Source of the DNA: Nostoc sp. NOS(2021)
Lineage (GTDB): Bacteria > Cyanobacteriota > Cyanobacteriia > Cyanobacteriales > Nostocaceae
Assembly (NCBI RefSeq): GCF_017115025.1
Contig: NZ_JABXKM010000340.1
Location: 21,934-85,933 of the forward strand
Length of the DNA stretch: 64,000 nt
Direction of reading: 5' to 3'
The position numbers and the translations under genes are program-made. Of the stretch, positions 1-9,087 are shown piece after piece; positions within the stretch are counted from its first letter, which is position 1; each line of letters begins with the position of its first letter. Below the pieces are notes generated by a model. It worked only from the letters and a program-made list of their open reading frames with translations, searched no databases and had not been told where the DNA came from.

Positions 1-205
1 TCTCGGTTGCCGCGACGCTATTTTCTGAATTGAGAGTAGCCGGATCTCCCGATGCATTTGTTTGGGCTGCCACTTGCTCTGTAACCTCGCTACCAGATTC
101 ATTGAAATTAATTTGGGCTGGGGAGTCACTCTTCATTGCTTGCTTTACCTCTGTTGGTTCACCCAATTGCTGGCTTGTGTTGTTTATCTGTTTATTTTCA
201 TCCAT
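1..205 (-). CDS. grpE: GrpE nucleotide exchange factor (partial, N-terminus only)
   Basis: The reverse strand from the ATG at 205 reads open to the window edge for 68 codons, beginning MDENKQINNTSQQLGEPTEV. This acidic, Gln/Asn-rich start resembles the low-complexity N-terminal extension of cyanobacterial GrpE, the DnaK nucleotide exchange factor. An in-frame TAG lies three codons upstream (214-212), so the start is well fixed. The conserved coiled coil and beta domain lie outside the window, so the call rests on the tail sequence and on gene order: from memory, grpE lies next to pilB in other cyanobacteria. The three short plus-strand ORFs overlapping this region look like shadows of it. Confidence 0.7.
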   Translation of the reverse strand, partial: MDENKQINNTSQQLGEPTEVKQAMKSDSPAQINFNESGSEVTEQVAAQTNASGDPATLNSENSVAATE

Positions 206-707
206 TATTGTCTACTCATTCCAGATGCTATTTATGGCAGTCTATCTCCACAGCTTGCAACCGTCGTCATCCACGACTTGCCACTGAGGCCGATTTTGTT
301 GCCGACAAGTTCCTGGAAGTGATGTAACCGTCCTCTTATTGTGGCAAATGGTGAACACGTTAGCCCAGACGCCACTAAGGCGGGAACCCGAACGAGTAGT
401 GTACCTCTAGGAGTAAGTAATTTGGAAGAGTGGCGCTGAATGTGATTCGCCCCTCATCTGATTCATGAGTCAGTTTTTTAAGGAATTACTACTTAAAATT
501 TAACCATTTATCAAATATTGTCATTCCTTCGGGAGTGCTGAGTCAGATGTTTTGAATCTTGACTTTTCACATCATGTGGAAAAACTAACGCCAAACCTAA
601 CCGCGGATTCGGGGAAAATTCAAAGCCTTTTCCCTACTAGAGAGAGGTTTTGCAGATCAGAGTGAAAAGTCAGGTTCTGAGTCCTGGGTTGTACCCTCTG
701 ACTGAAA
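206..707. other. Divergent grpE/pilB intergenic region, left part
   Basis: About 900 bases separate the divergent grpE and pilB starts. I see no convincing ORF and no CIRCE-type inverted repeat that would indicate HrcA control of grpE. The right part is occupied by a MITE-like repeat (708-891). The 14-base sequence CCCTCTGACTGAAA at 694-707 recurs directly after that element at 892-905. Confidence 0.5.
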
Positions 708-891
708 TGGCACGCTTGTAAAGCCCAAAGGCTTGTGTAGCCTCGTTAAGAGCCTCCAGGCTGGGAACGTATTCAAAAGAGGGCTGCTGCCTCTGGTCAA
801 GCTACTGGAGGCTCCGCCTCCCTGACTGGTTAAGAGCCTATAAGCTCTTAACCAGTCAGGGCAAGGGCTGTATCTTTTCTTAGTGCCATTC
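708..891. mobile_element. MITE-like repeat, copy 1 of 3
   Basis: About 184 bases without coding capacity, ending in inverted AATGGCAC / GTGCCATT termini. Inside are short palindromes (GGAGGCTCCGCCTCC-like and AAGAGCCTATAAGCTCTT-like). The same body recurs at 23454-23639 and 32903-33090. Copy 1 is flanked by a perfect 14-base direct repeat CCCTCTGACTGAAA (694-707 and 892-905), the pattern expected of a target-site duplication. It lies in the pilB upstream region. No transposase is encoded, so it would be non-autonomous. Confidence 0.7.
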
Positions 892-1104
892 CCCTCTGAC
901 TGAAAGTTTGTGGATTGAGCGAGTCAGAAATTTCTATTTTCTTCACTACTACTTCTTTTTGACTCAGCATTTAGCGAGAACTCTAAGCAGCCCAAGCCAC
1001 CGCTCAGAAGTTGGGTGACTCAGGACTTTTTTGGAAAATGAGAATTCTGTCTCACAGTACGGGAATACTTTAAGCAGAGGTTTCCCCAAATCAATTGCTC
1101 ATTT

Positions 1105-3114
1105 ATGAACTCGTCAGCACACCGGCGCAGTACCGCTCTAACTACCAGAACAGAGTTTTCGCCCTTCGGCAACAAGCTAGTACTATCTGGCTATGTCAAT
1201 ACCGAACAGATGAGGCAGGCACTAATTGAAAGCCGTAAATCTGGCAGACCCCTAACGGAAGTACTAGAGTCAATCACTGGTCAACAACTATCGCCTGAGT
1301 TACTCAGGCAATATAAAAAACAGCAGCTATTTGAACTGAAAATACTATACGGAGTTGAATTCCTCGATCCCGAAGTCAACTCCGTTGGTAACACGATGAT
1401 GGGGAACCTGATTGAAACTCTCATCCCAGTGGATATCTGTCGTCGCCATCGTTTAGTACCACTGTCGAAACACGAAGACCAAACCCCGCCCTCAGTTTTA
1501 GTGGCGATGGTCGCTCCAGATAATCTAGAGGCTTCCGATGACCTGAACCGCATCTTGCGCCCCCAAGGCTTGGCATTGCAGCGGATGGTAATTACACAGG
1601 AAGACTACCAACAGCTAATCAACCAATATCTGGATGAAATGGCTGTTAAGCAAAAGCACCTGGAACAAGAAAAGTTTACAGATATTAATCAGGATTTAGA
1701 AAATCTCGGAAATCTCGATCTTTCGGATGCTCCTGAAGAAATGGAGGCTGATCTAGGGGCAGCGATGAAGGGTGCAGAGGATGCCCCAGTCATCAACCTA
1801 GTCAACAGAATCCTAGCTAAAGCCTTGCATGAGGGCGTTTCTGACATTCATATCGAACCGCAAGAAGAAAACTTACGCATTCGCTTTCGGAAGGATGGGA
1901 TACTGGTCGAAGCTTTCCCTCCCCTACCGAAAAAAATCATCCCGGCGGTGACAGCCCGATTTAAAATCATCTCCAATCTAGACATTGCTGAACGGCGTAT
2001 ACCCCAAGATGGACGCATCCGGCGGCTGTTTGAGGGACGTAAAGTAGATTTCCGCGTCAGCACCTTACCCAGTCGTTACGGGGAAAAGGTGGTGCTACGG
2101 ATTTTGGATAACTCCTCTACCCAACTGGGATTGAATAAGTTAATTACCGATCCTGAGACTTTACAAATTGTCCAGGATATGGTAAGCCGTCCCTTTGGTT
2201 TAATTTTGGTGACTGGGCCAACTGGTTCTGGGAAAACAACCTCGCTCTATTCTGCATTATCAGAAAAGAATGATCCCGGTATTAATATCAGTACTGTGGA
2301 AGACCCAATTGAGTATAGCCTTCCAGGGATTACTCAAGTACAGGTGATTCGGGAAAAAGGGCTGGATTTTGCTACCGCTCTGCGGGCTTTCTTGCGGCAA
2401 GATCCAGATGTGTTGCTGGTGGGTGAAACGCGGGATAAAGAAACGGCAAAAACAGCAATTGAGGCTGCCTTGACTGGTCACTTGGTATTAACTACTTTAC
2501 ATACCAATGATGCCCCAGGAGCGATCGCTCGTTTGGGAGAAATGGGTATTGAGCCATTCATGGTTTCTAGTTCCCTAATTGGCGTTTTAGCTCAACGTTT
2601 GGTACGGCGTGTATGTCCTGAATGTCGCATTCCCTACACTCCTACCGTCCAGGAATTGGCTCGTTATGGTCTATCAGCTTCCTCAGATATCGAAGTCACC
2701 TTCTATAAGGCTAACACCTTGACATTAGATGCGATCGCAGAAGCCAAAACCAAAAATCAGCTTTGTCCACTGTGTAATGGCGTCGGCTACAAAGGGCGTT
2801 GTGGTGTTTATGAAGTCATGCGAGTCACCGAAAACCTGCAAACTCTCATCAATGAAGATGCACCCACGGAACGTATCAAGGAAGTGGCAATAGAAGAGGG
2901 CATGAAAACCTTGCTGTCTTACAGTTTGGACTTAGTGCGCCAAGGTTCTACCACCCTAGAAGAAGTAGAACGAGTGACGTTTACTGATACTGGTTTGGAA
3001 GCCGAGTTGAAAGCCAAACGCAAGACTGGTCTTACCTGCCTGACTTGCGATGCCACATTGAAACCAGAATGGCTGGATTGTCCCTACTGTATGACATCTC
3101 GGTTTCAAAAGTAG
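1105..3114 (+). CDS. pilB: Type IV pilus extension ATPase PilB (GspE/PulE family)
   Basis: 669-residue hexameric motor ATPase that drives pilin polymerisation for twitching, phototaxis and DNA uptake. Visible features: an N-terminal MshEN/T2SSE_N-like region (about 40-190), Walker A GPTGSGKT at about 371-378, Walker B DPDVLLVGE from about 433, a His box TGHLVLTTLHTND, and the PilB tetracysteine zinc motif (CPEC at about 504, CPLC at about 554). A second pair of CxxC motifs ends the protein (CLTC at about 645, CPYC at about 659), suggesting an extra zinc ribbon. It is the first gene of a pilB-pilT-pilC array. The start at 1105 gives a family-typical length. Confidence 0.95.
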   Translation: MNSSAHRRSTALTTRTEFSPFGNKLVLSGYVNTEQMRQALIESRKSGRPLTEVLESITGQQLSPELLRQYKKQQLFELKILYGVEFLDPEVNSVGNTMMGNLIETLIPVDICRRHRLVPLSKHEDQTPPSVLVAMVAPDNLEASDDLNRILRPQGLALQRMVITQEDYQQLINQYLDEMAVKQKHLEQEKFTDINQDLENLGNLDLSDAPEEMEADLGAAMKGAEDAPVINLVNRILAKALHEGVSDIHIEPQEENLRIRFRKDGILVEAFPPLPKKIIPAVTARFKIISNLDIAERRIPQDGRIRRLFEGRKVDFRVSTLPSRYGEKVVLRILDNSSTQLGLNKLITDPETLQIVQDMVSRPFGLILVTGPTGSGKTTSLYSALSEKNDPGINISTVEDPIEYSLPGITQVQVIREKGLDFATALRAFLRQDPDVLLVGETRDKETAKTAIEAALTGHLVLTTLHTNDAPGAIARLGEMGIEPFMVSSSLIGVLAQRLVRRVCPECRIPYTPTVQELARYGLSASSDIEVTFYKANTLTLDAIAEAKTKNQLCPLCNGVGYKGRCGVYEVMRVTENLQTLINEDAPTERIKEVAIEEGMKTLLSYSLDLVRQGSTTLEEVERVTFTDTGLEAELKAKRKTGLTCLTCDATLKPEWLDCPYCMTSRFQK

Positions 3115-3195
3115 TCATTGGTCATTGATCATTAGTCATTAGTCGATGCTTAGTAACTTTAAACAAATGACAAATGACAAAGAACAAATAACAAA
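3114..3195. repeat. Short tandemly repeated repetitive (STRR) heptamers
   Basis: GTCATTG/GTCATTA-type heptamers follow the pilB stop, and the complementary motif (AAATGAC) appears about 40 bases later, so the transcript could fold back. Such heptamer arrays are typical of heterocyst-forming cyanobacteria. The array lies between pilB and pilT within the probable operon. Confidence 0.7.
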
Positions 3196-3215
3196 CATTA
3201 AAAGGAAGCAGAACT

Positions 3216-4343
3216 ATGGAAATGATGATTGAAGACCTGATGGAGCAGTTGATTGAAATGGGTGGCTCGGATTTGCATTTATCCGCAGGTTTGCCTCCCT
3301 ACTTCCGCATCAGTGGCAAACTCACCCCCATAGGTGAGCATGTAATGACAGCTGATCAATGTCAAAGGCTGATTTTTAGTATGCTCAACAATACCCAGCG
3401 TAAAACCTTGGAGCAGAACTGGGAGTTGGATTGTTCCTATGGTGTTAAGGGTTTGGCTCGTTTCCGGGTCAATGTCTATAAAGAACGTGGTTCTTATGCT
3501 GCTTGCTTACGGGCATTAAGTTCTAAAATTCCTAACTTTGAAAAATTAGGTTTGCCAGATATCGTGCGGGAAATGACAGATAAGCCCAGAGGGCTAATTC
3601 TGGTGACAGGCCCCACAGGTTCAGGCAAGACAACTACCCTAGCGGCAATGATTGACTTGATTAACCGCACCAAGGCAGAGCATATTTTGACGGTGGAAGA
3701 CCCGATTGAATTTGTCTACGAACCAATTAAAAGCTTGGTTCACCAACGGCAACTAGGGGAAGATACTAAGAGCTTTGCTAATGCCTTGAAAGCAGCTTTG
3801 CGGGAAGATCCAGATATTGTTCTGGTGGGGGAAATGCGCGATTTGGAAACGATTTCTTTGGCAATTTCCGCCGCAGAAACAGGACATTTGGTATTTGGCA
3901 CGCTACACACCAGTTCCGCTGCACAGACAGTTGACCGGATTATTGACGTTTTCCCCCATGAAAGACAAACCCAAGTGCGGGTGCAATTGTCTAACTCCTT
4001 AGTGGCAGTATTTAGCCAAACCTTGGTGTCCAAGAAAAGCCCTAAACCCGGTGAATATGGTCGGGTGATGGCTCAAGAAATTCTAATTGTCACTCCCGCT
4101 ATTTCCAACTTGATTCGAGAAGGCAAAACAGCTCAAATTTACTCAGCTATTCAAACTGGCGGCAAATTGGGAATGCAAACTCTGGAGAAGGTTTTAGCCG
4201 ATATGTACAAAGCAGGAACGATCTCCTTTGAAGCGGCTATGTCTAAGACTTCCAAGCCAGATGAAATCCAACGTCTCATCGGTACTTCTGTACCACCCCA
4301 GGCAGCAGGTGCAAAACCCGGTGCGGCTGCCAAAGCGCATTAA
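3216..4343 (+). CDS. pilT: Type IV pilus retraction ATPase PilT
   Basis: 375-residue motor ATPase that depolymerises pili and powers retraction. The N-terminal region has the PilT pattern GGSDLHLSAGLPPYFRISG. Walker A GPTGSGKT lies at about 132-139, followed by an Asp box (EDPIEFVYE), Walker B DPDIVLVGEMRD and a His box TGHLVFGTLHT. The C-terminal tail is Ala/Gly-rich (PQAAGAKPGAAAKAH). AAAGGAAG precedes the ATG at a ribosome-binding distance. It lies between pilB and pilC in the same direction, consistent with a motor operon. Confidence 0.95.
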   Translation: MEMMIEDLMEQLIEMGGSDLHLSAGLPPYFRISGKLTPIGEHVMTADQCQRLIFSMLNNTQRKTLEQNWELDCSYGVKGLARFRVNVYKERGSYAACLRALSSKIPNFEKLGLPDIVREMTDKPRGLILVTGPTGSGKTTTLAAMIDLINRTKAEHILTVEDPIEFVYEPIKSLVHQRQLGEDTKSFANALKAALREDPDIVLVGEMRDLETISLAISAAETGHLVFGTLHTSSAAQTVDRIIDVFPHERQTQVRVQLSNSLVAVFSQTLVSKKSPKPGEYGRVMAQEILIVTPAISNLIREGKTAQIYSAIQTGGKLGMQTLEKVLADMYKAGTISFEAAMSKTSKPDEIQRLIGTSVPPQAAGAKPGAAAKAH

Positions 4344-4477
4344 AGAAACTGGGGGGAAATCAATTCAAAATTCAAAATGACGCTCGCGGACTCGCTAACG
4401 CTGCGCTAACAAAATTAAAGAACTTCTGTCTCCTGCCTCTTGCCTCTTCTTTCCCAATGCCCATTTTGAATTAATTT

Positions 4478-5704
4478 ATGCCAAACTACGTTGCCCGTGT
4501 TCGCGATTCTCAAGGAAAATCCCGAACAGAAAAAGTTGTTGCCGAATCCTTGGTACAAGCTCGTACTAATCTCAGAGATCAAGGTTTTGTAGTCCAAGAA
4601 CTCAAACAATCTCAAGGATTTCAACTAGATGTTGCCATAAAAAAATTCCAGAATTCCTTAGTTAAGGTTTCTGTGAAAGATAAAGCCGTTTTTTCCCGTC
4701 AATTTGCCGTTTTGATGAATGCGGGAGTTGCGATCGTTAGAAGTCTGGGGGTACTTTCTGAACAGTGTAGTAATCCTAAACTGAAACAAGCTCTTATAGA
4801 GATTAGCATCGATGTTCAAAGCGGAATGAATCTTTCAGAGTCAATGCGGAAGCATCCTGACTGCTTTGATGGATTATATGTGAGTATGATTCAAGCTGGC
4901 GAAGTTGGTGGTGTTCTAGACGAAGTATTGAATCGTTTAGCCAAGTTGTTAGAAGATGTTGCCCGCTTACAAAACCAAATTAAATCAGCATTGTCTTATC
5001 CAGTGGTCGTGGGTTTTATCGCAGTTGCTATCTTTCTCGGCATGACCATTTTTCTTATTCCCATTTTTGCCACGATTTTTGAACAAATTGGAATTACATT
5101 ACCACCTCTAACGCAATTCTTGATGGATGCTAGTAAATTTTTGAGAAGTCCGAAGGCTGTCATCCTTCTCTTTATTATTGTCGGACTTAAATTTGCCTAT
5201 GGACAATTCGGTAAAACTCCTGGTGGTCGCCTAACAATTGATCGTCTTTCCCTGAAGGTGCCGTTGTTTGGCGACTTAATTCAAAAATCTTCGGTCGCCC
5301 GCTTTAGCAGAACTTTTGGTTCTTTGACTCGTTCAGGTGTGCCAATTTTAACTTGCTTAGAAATTGTCCGAGATACATCAGGAAACCAAGTGATTGCCAA
5401 TGCCATAGATGCAGCCCGCCTTGAGATTCAACAAGGAGGTATGATTAGCATTGCTTTACAACAAAGTGAAAGCGTTTTTCCGGCTATGGCAATTCAGATG
5501 ATTAGTATCGGAGAAGAAACTGGAGAATTAGATGCAATGTTGATGAAAGTTGCTGATTTCTATGAAGATGAAGTCGAGCAGGCAGTAAAAGCAATGACCA
5601 GTATTTTGGAACCAGTGATGATTGTAGTTTTGGGGGGAATGGTTGGAACCATTTTGCTAGCGATGTATCTACCTATGTTTAAGGTATTTGAAACGTTGGG
5701 ATAG
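4478..5704 (+). CDS. pilC: Type IV pilus inner-membrane platform protein PilC (GspF family)
   Basis: 408-residue polytopic inner-membrane protein that couples PilB/PilT to pilin assembly. Two T2SSF repeats are visible (about 70-190 and 275-400), each with the signature around FSRQFAVLMNAGV or FSRTFGSLTRSGVP and a following IQAGEVGG / ISIGEETGELD motif. Hydrophobic segments lie near 170-200, 215-240 and 380-400. The 130-base gap after pilT holds a dispersed repeat with GCTAACGCTGCGCTAAC. The protein appears complete and of family-typical length. Confidence 0.94.
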   Translation: MPNYVARVRDSQGKSRTEKVVAESLVQARTNLRDQGFVVQELKQSQGFQLDVAIKKFQNSLVKVSVKDKAVFSRQFAVLMNAGVAIVRSLGVLSEQCSNPKLKQALIEISIDVQSGMNLSESMRKHPDCFDGLYVSMIQAGEVGGVLDEVLNRLAKLLEDVARLQNQIKSALSYPVVVGFIAVAIFLGMTIFLIPIFATIFEQIGITLPPLTQFLMDASKFLRSPKAVILLFIIVGLKFAYGQFGKTPGGRLTIDRLSLKVPLFGDLIQKSSVARFSRTFGSLTRSGVPILTCLEIVRDTSGNQVIANAIDAARLEIQQGGMISIALQQSESVFPAMAIQMISIGEETGELDAMLMKVADFYEDEVEQAVKAMTSILEPVMIVVLGGMVGTILLAMYLPMFKVFETLG

Positions 5705-5705
5705 A

Positions 5706-5810
5706 AGATTAAAAGTTAGGAGTTAGGAGTTAGGAGTTAAAACTTGTATTTCTAACTTCTAACTTCTAAAGTTTATTCTTAACTTATCACTTCTAACTAC
5801 TCACTATTTA
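5706..5810. repeat. STRR array (GTTAGGA heptamers) after pilC
   Basis: Three to four GTTAGGA heptamers (5714-5737) are followed by the complementary TCTAACT motif at about 5750-5770, giving a foldback structure between pilC and the next gene. Confidence 0.65.
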
Positions 5811-5817
5811 ATAAATT

Positions 5818-6378
5818 ATGACTGTGCAAAAATCTCAGTACGAAGCGAGTTTGGCAGAGTACAGCAGTCATCTAGCTGCGATCGCCTTACTAAAGCAATA
5901 TCGGCCATACTTGGAGATGATTCCCAGTTTGCGCCGTCCAGATGAAAGTGTGATCACGATTCCCTTGCCAATTGTCCGTCTTCGCAACACTGCTACAACA
6001 GCCCCACAAACGATTTGCTTACCCTGTGATGTGGCAATTTTGATGTGCGATCCTGAGTGGAAAGTCAAAACTGAAGCCGAAATTTTAGTCTTTATTCATC
6101 GCGCTCACGAAGACTTTTCTGATTTGTTAGGACGTTGGCGACAAACCCAAGTTTGGCTGGACAATGATTATGAGTGGTTGATGCCTCTCCGCCACAGTCA
6201 TATTTTGAGTGAGGGTTCTAATATCATATATCCTCTGTTTGTCGTTTTTAGTGATACTTTAGAACGCATCCAAAGAGGTTTAGTGGGAGCCGAACTTCCA
6301 TTTATTCTGCAAACACCAGATTCGCTGTTTGAGGAGAATTTCACAGATATTTTCTCTCCACAAATTCCACCAGATTAG
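5818..6378 (+). CDS. Hypothetical protein downstream of pilC
   Basis: 186-residue soluble protein; I do not recognise a named family. It has no signal peptide or clear membrane segment. It contains a proline-rich IPLPIVRLRN stretch, a single CLPCD motif and a C-terminal acidic Pro-rich tail (TDIFSPQIPPD). It lies 113 bases after pilC in the same direction and ends in an STRR foldback facing bioU, so it may be transcribed with the pilus genes. Co-location with pilBTC is the only functional hint. Confidence 0.7.
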   Translation: MTVQKSQYEASLAEYSSHLAAIALLKQYRPYLEMIPSLRRPDESVITIPLPIVRLRNTATTAPQTICLPCDVAILMCDPEWKVKTEAEILVFIHRAHEDFSDLLGRWRQTQVWLDNDYEWLMPLRHSHILSEGSNIIYPLFVVFSDTLERIQRGLVGAELPFILQTPDSLFEENFTDIFSPQIPPD

Positions 6379-6379
6379 A

Positions 6380-6490
6380 AAAAGTTAGGAGTTAAAAGTA
6401 AGGAGTTAAGAGTTTTAAATTGCCAATTTTCAACAAAGCCAGAGATTTTTAAGTCTCAAGTTTAACTCCTAACTCCTAACTCCCCACTCC
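6380..6490. repeat. Inverted STRR arrays between convergent genes
   Basis: AGTTAGGAGTT-type heptamers (about 6383-6413) face the complementary AACTCCTAACTCCTAACT array (about 6460-6490). This is a long potential stem-loop between the converging stops of the hypothetical gene and bioU, and could act as a bidirectional terminator. Confidence 0.6.
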
Positions 6491-6496
6491 TACCTA

Positions 6497-7519
6497 TTAC
6501 CTGACAAATTGGGGCATAATTTCAGCAGCAGTGAATATTCCATAAATGCCGCGTTGGTGCAATTGTTTACCAGCTTTGAGATAGCCAAAGGCAGGGCCGC
6601 AGACATTGGCTGCCATGCTGGTTTCATCTCCCAGAGTAAAGGTATGGGTAGAAATCTTGCCTTCAAAAGTGCGCCCTGTTACCTTAACGTTGGTACTGAG
6701 GGGCTTTTTGGGATTGCGAGTATCAACTACACCACCAACAGTAACGCGATCGCGATCGCAAATTCCCGCTACTTCTAGCATCACATCATCAGCGTGTTCC
6801 ATATTCGTCAAGGTAAGCACGCCATTAGTTTTATCTAGTAGTGCTTCTACTTCCGCGTCAGTCATCGCCCTGGCAGTTTCCACTGTATAACCAGGCATAT
6901 GACCAATGTCTTCTCGAACGGTGGCACGGTAAGCTTCCCAGTTAGCAATTCCCACCCCGAAGGTGATTTCGACTTGATGAATTTCGGCGTAGCTTTGGGC
7001 GGCTAATGCGGCGGCGGCGGTTAACAATCCCGGTGTTGCACCACAGCCTGTCATGTAGGTAATCCCGGCTGCTTCTAGTTCTTCTTTCATCGCCAGTAGT
7101 TGTTCTACAGCAGTGGTGCGCTTAATCGCATCCACTAGCACCCCACGCCAACCAGATTTAATAAACTCCTTGGCTACAGTGGGAATAAAGTCATTTGGCA
7201 AGTTGGGTAAAGCCAGAAAATACCCATCCACAGGTTGAGCTATTTCGATTAAATCCTGAATACTTTGATTTGTTAACGTACCAACTGGCTCTAAATGACC
7301 TAGCGAACCTTGGGACTGGTAGGTTGCAATGGATTCTTGAGTATTTAAACCTTCAGCAGCGTAAGCGTAGCCTTTTTGATCTGCTGCTGCGACTAAAATC
7401 ATTTCCCGTTTGCCAGCAAGTAGCTTGGCGGCGGCTTGTCCTAGTCCGCCAAAACCTAGTACTCCCACGCGGATAGCTGGCGAAATATTTAGAGAATTTT
7501 TGACTTTTTCGGAATTCAT
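6497..7519 (-). CDS. bioU: BioU-type (S)-8-amino-7-oxononanoate synthase, biotin pathway
   Basis: 340 residues from the ATG at 7519; a TTG six bases upstream is possible but less likely. The N-terminus is a Rossmann fold ([15 protein letters not shown]) of the saccharopine/diaminopimelate dehydrogenase-like type. The long Ala/Gly-rich middle contains [14 protein letters not shown], and its Lys133 fits the self-modified catalytic lysine described for Synechocystis BioU (Lys124). Known chemistry: a single-turnover suicide enzyme that donates its own lysine amino group to make a DAPA-equivalent, replacing BioA. The gene stands alone. Its upstream 130 bases and first 60 codons are duplicated at 8502-8777. 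The alternative call is a generic saccharopine-dehydrogenase-like protein. Confidence 0.75.
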   Translation of the reverse strand: MNSEKVKNSLNISPAIRVGVLGFGGLGQAAAKLLAGKREMILVAAADQKGYAYAAEGLNTQESIATYQSQGSLGHLEPVGTLTNQSIQDLIEIAQPVDGYFLALPNLPNDFIPTVAKEFIKSGWRGVLVDAIKRTTAVEQLLAMKEELEAAGITYMTGCGATPGLLTAAAALAAQSYAEIHQVEITFGVGIANWEAYRATVREDIGHMPGYTVETARAMTDAEVEALLDKTNGVLTLTNMEHADDVMLEVAGICDRDRVTVGGVVDTRNPKKPLSTNVKVTGRTFEGKISTHTFTLGDETSMAANVCGPAFGYLKAGKQLHQRGIYGIFTAAEIMPQFVR

Positions 7520-7742
7520 AGTCAATTAGTTAAGTTGAATTAAAAGCCTTTAGCATTCGGCATCTCAGCCTCCAGCTTGGGACTGGTGGCTGATGGCTGA
7601 TAGCTCAAAGCTATAGAGGTTAATTATGATTCATTATCTTGGGTTTTTTGGCTGACTGATGTTTTTTTTATGTAAGCTACTTGGACAGGATCAAAAATTA
7701 ATTTTCATCAAACACTTGCTAGGATAGTCAATAGGTGAAGAA

Positions 7743-7940
7743 ATGTTCAGAATGCCTACTGCTGCCCAGCTAGAGAGTCTATACCGCATCGCCTATCAAC
7801 TTACGTATGTTATGCTTCAGCCCATACATCTTGTTTGTGTTGATAATCGCACTTGCAATGTATATTTATTAGCTGGCTATAGCGAAGAACTGGAGTTTCA
7901 AATTCTACCCAACGGGGAGTTTGCTGATGAGCCACGTTAA
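7743..7940 (+). CDS. Small DUF6888-like protein
   Basis: 65 residues (MFRMPTAAQLESLYRIAYQL...). The pattern resembles the small cyanobacterial family DUF6888, commonly found next to a DUF6887-type gene, as here. There is no signal peptide or membrane segment. Its last 14 bases overlap the next gene, so translational coupling is likely. The two-gene architecture and size recall toxin-antitoxin modules, but no toxic activity can be read from the sequence; family assignment is from memory. Confidence 0.65.
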   Translation: MFRMPTAAQLESLYRIAYQLTYVMLQPIHLVCVDNRTCNVYLLAGYSEELEFQILPNGEFADEPR

Positions 7941-8181
7941 CTATGATGCAATGTCTAATGTCGAGTTGAGAGAGTATTTTCTCAAACATCGTAAAGATGA
8001 AGCTGCATTTCAGGCGTATTTAAACAGAATTAACCAACGTCCACTCAGAATTATTGCATCTCTCAATGACCCTGATTTTGATGAAAAGGTTCAGGTAGCT
8101 ATTCGTCAAAAGTTAGAAGCTGCAAGAAATGGTAGCAACCAGCCGTCTAACACAGCATTGGAGCCGAAAGACCAAAAATGA
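7927..8181 (+). CDS. Small DUF6887-like protein
   Basis: 84 residues from the ATG at 7927, inside the end of the preceding gene; a TTG at 7921 is an alternative start. The core MSNVELREYFLKHRKDEAAFQAYLNR is typical of the DUF6887-type family of cyanobacteria. The second half is basic and helical with a polar tail. It probably forms a pair with the overlapping DUF6888-like gene. Its TGA stop at 8179-8181 directly abuts the opposing stop of the UPF0175 gene (8182-8184), giving TGATCA with no spacer. Confidence 0.7.
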   Translation: MSHVNYDAMSNVELREYFLKHRKDEAAFQAYLNRINQRPLRIIASLNDPDFDEKVQVAIRQKLEAARNGSNQPSNTALEPKDQK

Positions 8182-8427
8182 TCACAGTCTACCCATCGCC
8201 CGCAAGTTCTTGATATCTTGTTCAAAATCCTCGACCCCGTAATGCACTGAAATTTGACGACTTGCGAGTAGATGCTGAAATGCTATACGATTCATCCCTG
8301 CAAACCGACTGGCTTGAGCAAGGGTTAACTTTTCTTTTTGAAAGAGCATCACCGCAATTTCCTGCTTTATTTCGCCTTCAGTCATCCGAGTTGCGGTTAA
8401 TATTTTATTAGGAATGACGACGCTCAT
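8182..8427 (-). CDS. UPF0175 family protein (antitoxin-like, HTH)
   Basis: 81 residues from the ATG at 8427, preceded by AGGGGA at a good ribosome-binding distance; a longer reading frame upstream lacks such a signal. The UPF0175 pattern is clear: MSVVIPNKIL, then GEIKQEIAVMLFQKEKLTLAQASRFAGMNR with a helix-turn-helix-like segment, then FQHLLASRQISVHYGVEDFEQDI. Members usually serve as antitoxins for adjacent PIN-domain (DUF3368) toxins. No PIN gene is next to it here, so it may be an orphan, or may partner with the convergent small genes. Confidence 0.8.
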   Translation of the reverse strand: MSVVIPNKILTATRMTEGEIKQEIAVMLFQKEKLTLAQASRFAGMNRIAFQHLLASRQISVHYGVEDFEQDIKNLRAMGRL

Positions 8428-8501
8428 AATTACAATCCCCTCTATCACTACTATTCTAAGCAGCTTGGCGATCACCAAGTAATAATCAGGTAAATTTGCA
8501 G

Positions 8502-8676
8502 TCAGTATTTAAACCATCACAAGGGTAAGCGTAGCCTTGATTGATCTGTGAGATTGATTTGCATCTAGCTAAAATCATTTCCGTTTACCACTAAGTACCT
8601 TGACGGTGGCTTGTCCTAATCCCCCAAAACTTAGTACACCGACACGGATTGTTTTGTTCGCTTGTTCTGTATTCAT
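8502..8676 (-). pseudogene. Decayed 5' fragment of a second bioU copy
   Basis: Read from the ATG at 8676 the reverse strand gives MNTEQANKTIRVGVLSFGGL followed by GQATVKVLSGKRK and a TGA. This matches the BioU Rossmann start [24 protein letters not shown]. Where bioU has CGGGAAATGATT, this copy has CGGAAATGATT: a one-base deletion that shifts frame into the stop. Homology continues in the shifted frame to about 8502, and upstream to about 8777, covering the bioU leader region as well. Confidence 0.85.
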
Positions 8677-8677
8677 A

Positions 8678-9087
8678 CTCAATTTGTGGAGTTGAATCGA
8701 AAGCCTTCAGCATCTCAGCTTGTGGCTGATGGCTTTTAGCTATGGAGGTTAATTATCGTTCATTATCCTGGGTTATTCGATTCCTACAGTCGTTTTTTCC
8801 CGGAACTTCTTGGTTAGTGGTTTGGGCTTCCGCGATGGGGTATCAGTGGTAATACAGTGGTAATGTTATTCATTAACTAAGTAAAATGTGTCAACTATAA
8901 TACCTAGCTTATAGACGATATTAGATTATGAAATTTTTTGAAGGTAATTATAACTTTACAGCCCACATTGCCATAATCTTGGAGCTTATGAACAGGCTCA
9001 AGCTGTATAAATAACATAACTAGAAAGCGATTGCATATTGTTTCATATTGAAAATAGAAAATTTATTCTTATGAAAGGATGATCTTT
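8678..9087. other. Intergenic region with duplicated bioU leader
   Basis: Bases 8678-8777 duplicate the bioU upstream region (7521-7650), including the shared GCTATGGAGGTTAATTAT / GCTATAGAGGTTAATTAT block. The rest, 8778-9087, is AT-rich with no recognisable gene and presumably holds the promoter of the next gene. Confidence 0.55.

Noticed and set aside
30..327. Three short plus-strand ORFs at the left edge
   Set aside because: They lie antisense to the grpE start, have no recognisable pattern or ribosome-binding site, and overlap each other.
206..1104. CIRCE/HrcA operator upstream of grpE
   Set aside because: I looked for TTAGCACTC paired with GAGTGCTAA and did not find it; heat control may use another route.
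3114..6490. Repeated heptamers as a CRISPR array
   Set aside because: The units are 7 bases in direct tandem without spacers, so they are STRR arrays.
7738..8181. Calling DUF6888/DUF6887-like genes a proven toxin-antitoxin pair
   Set aside because: Only size, overlap and neighbours support it; no toxin fold is visible.
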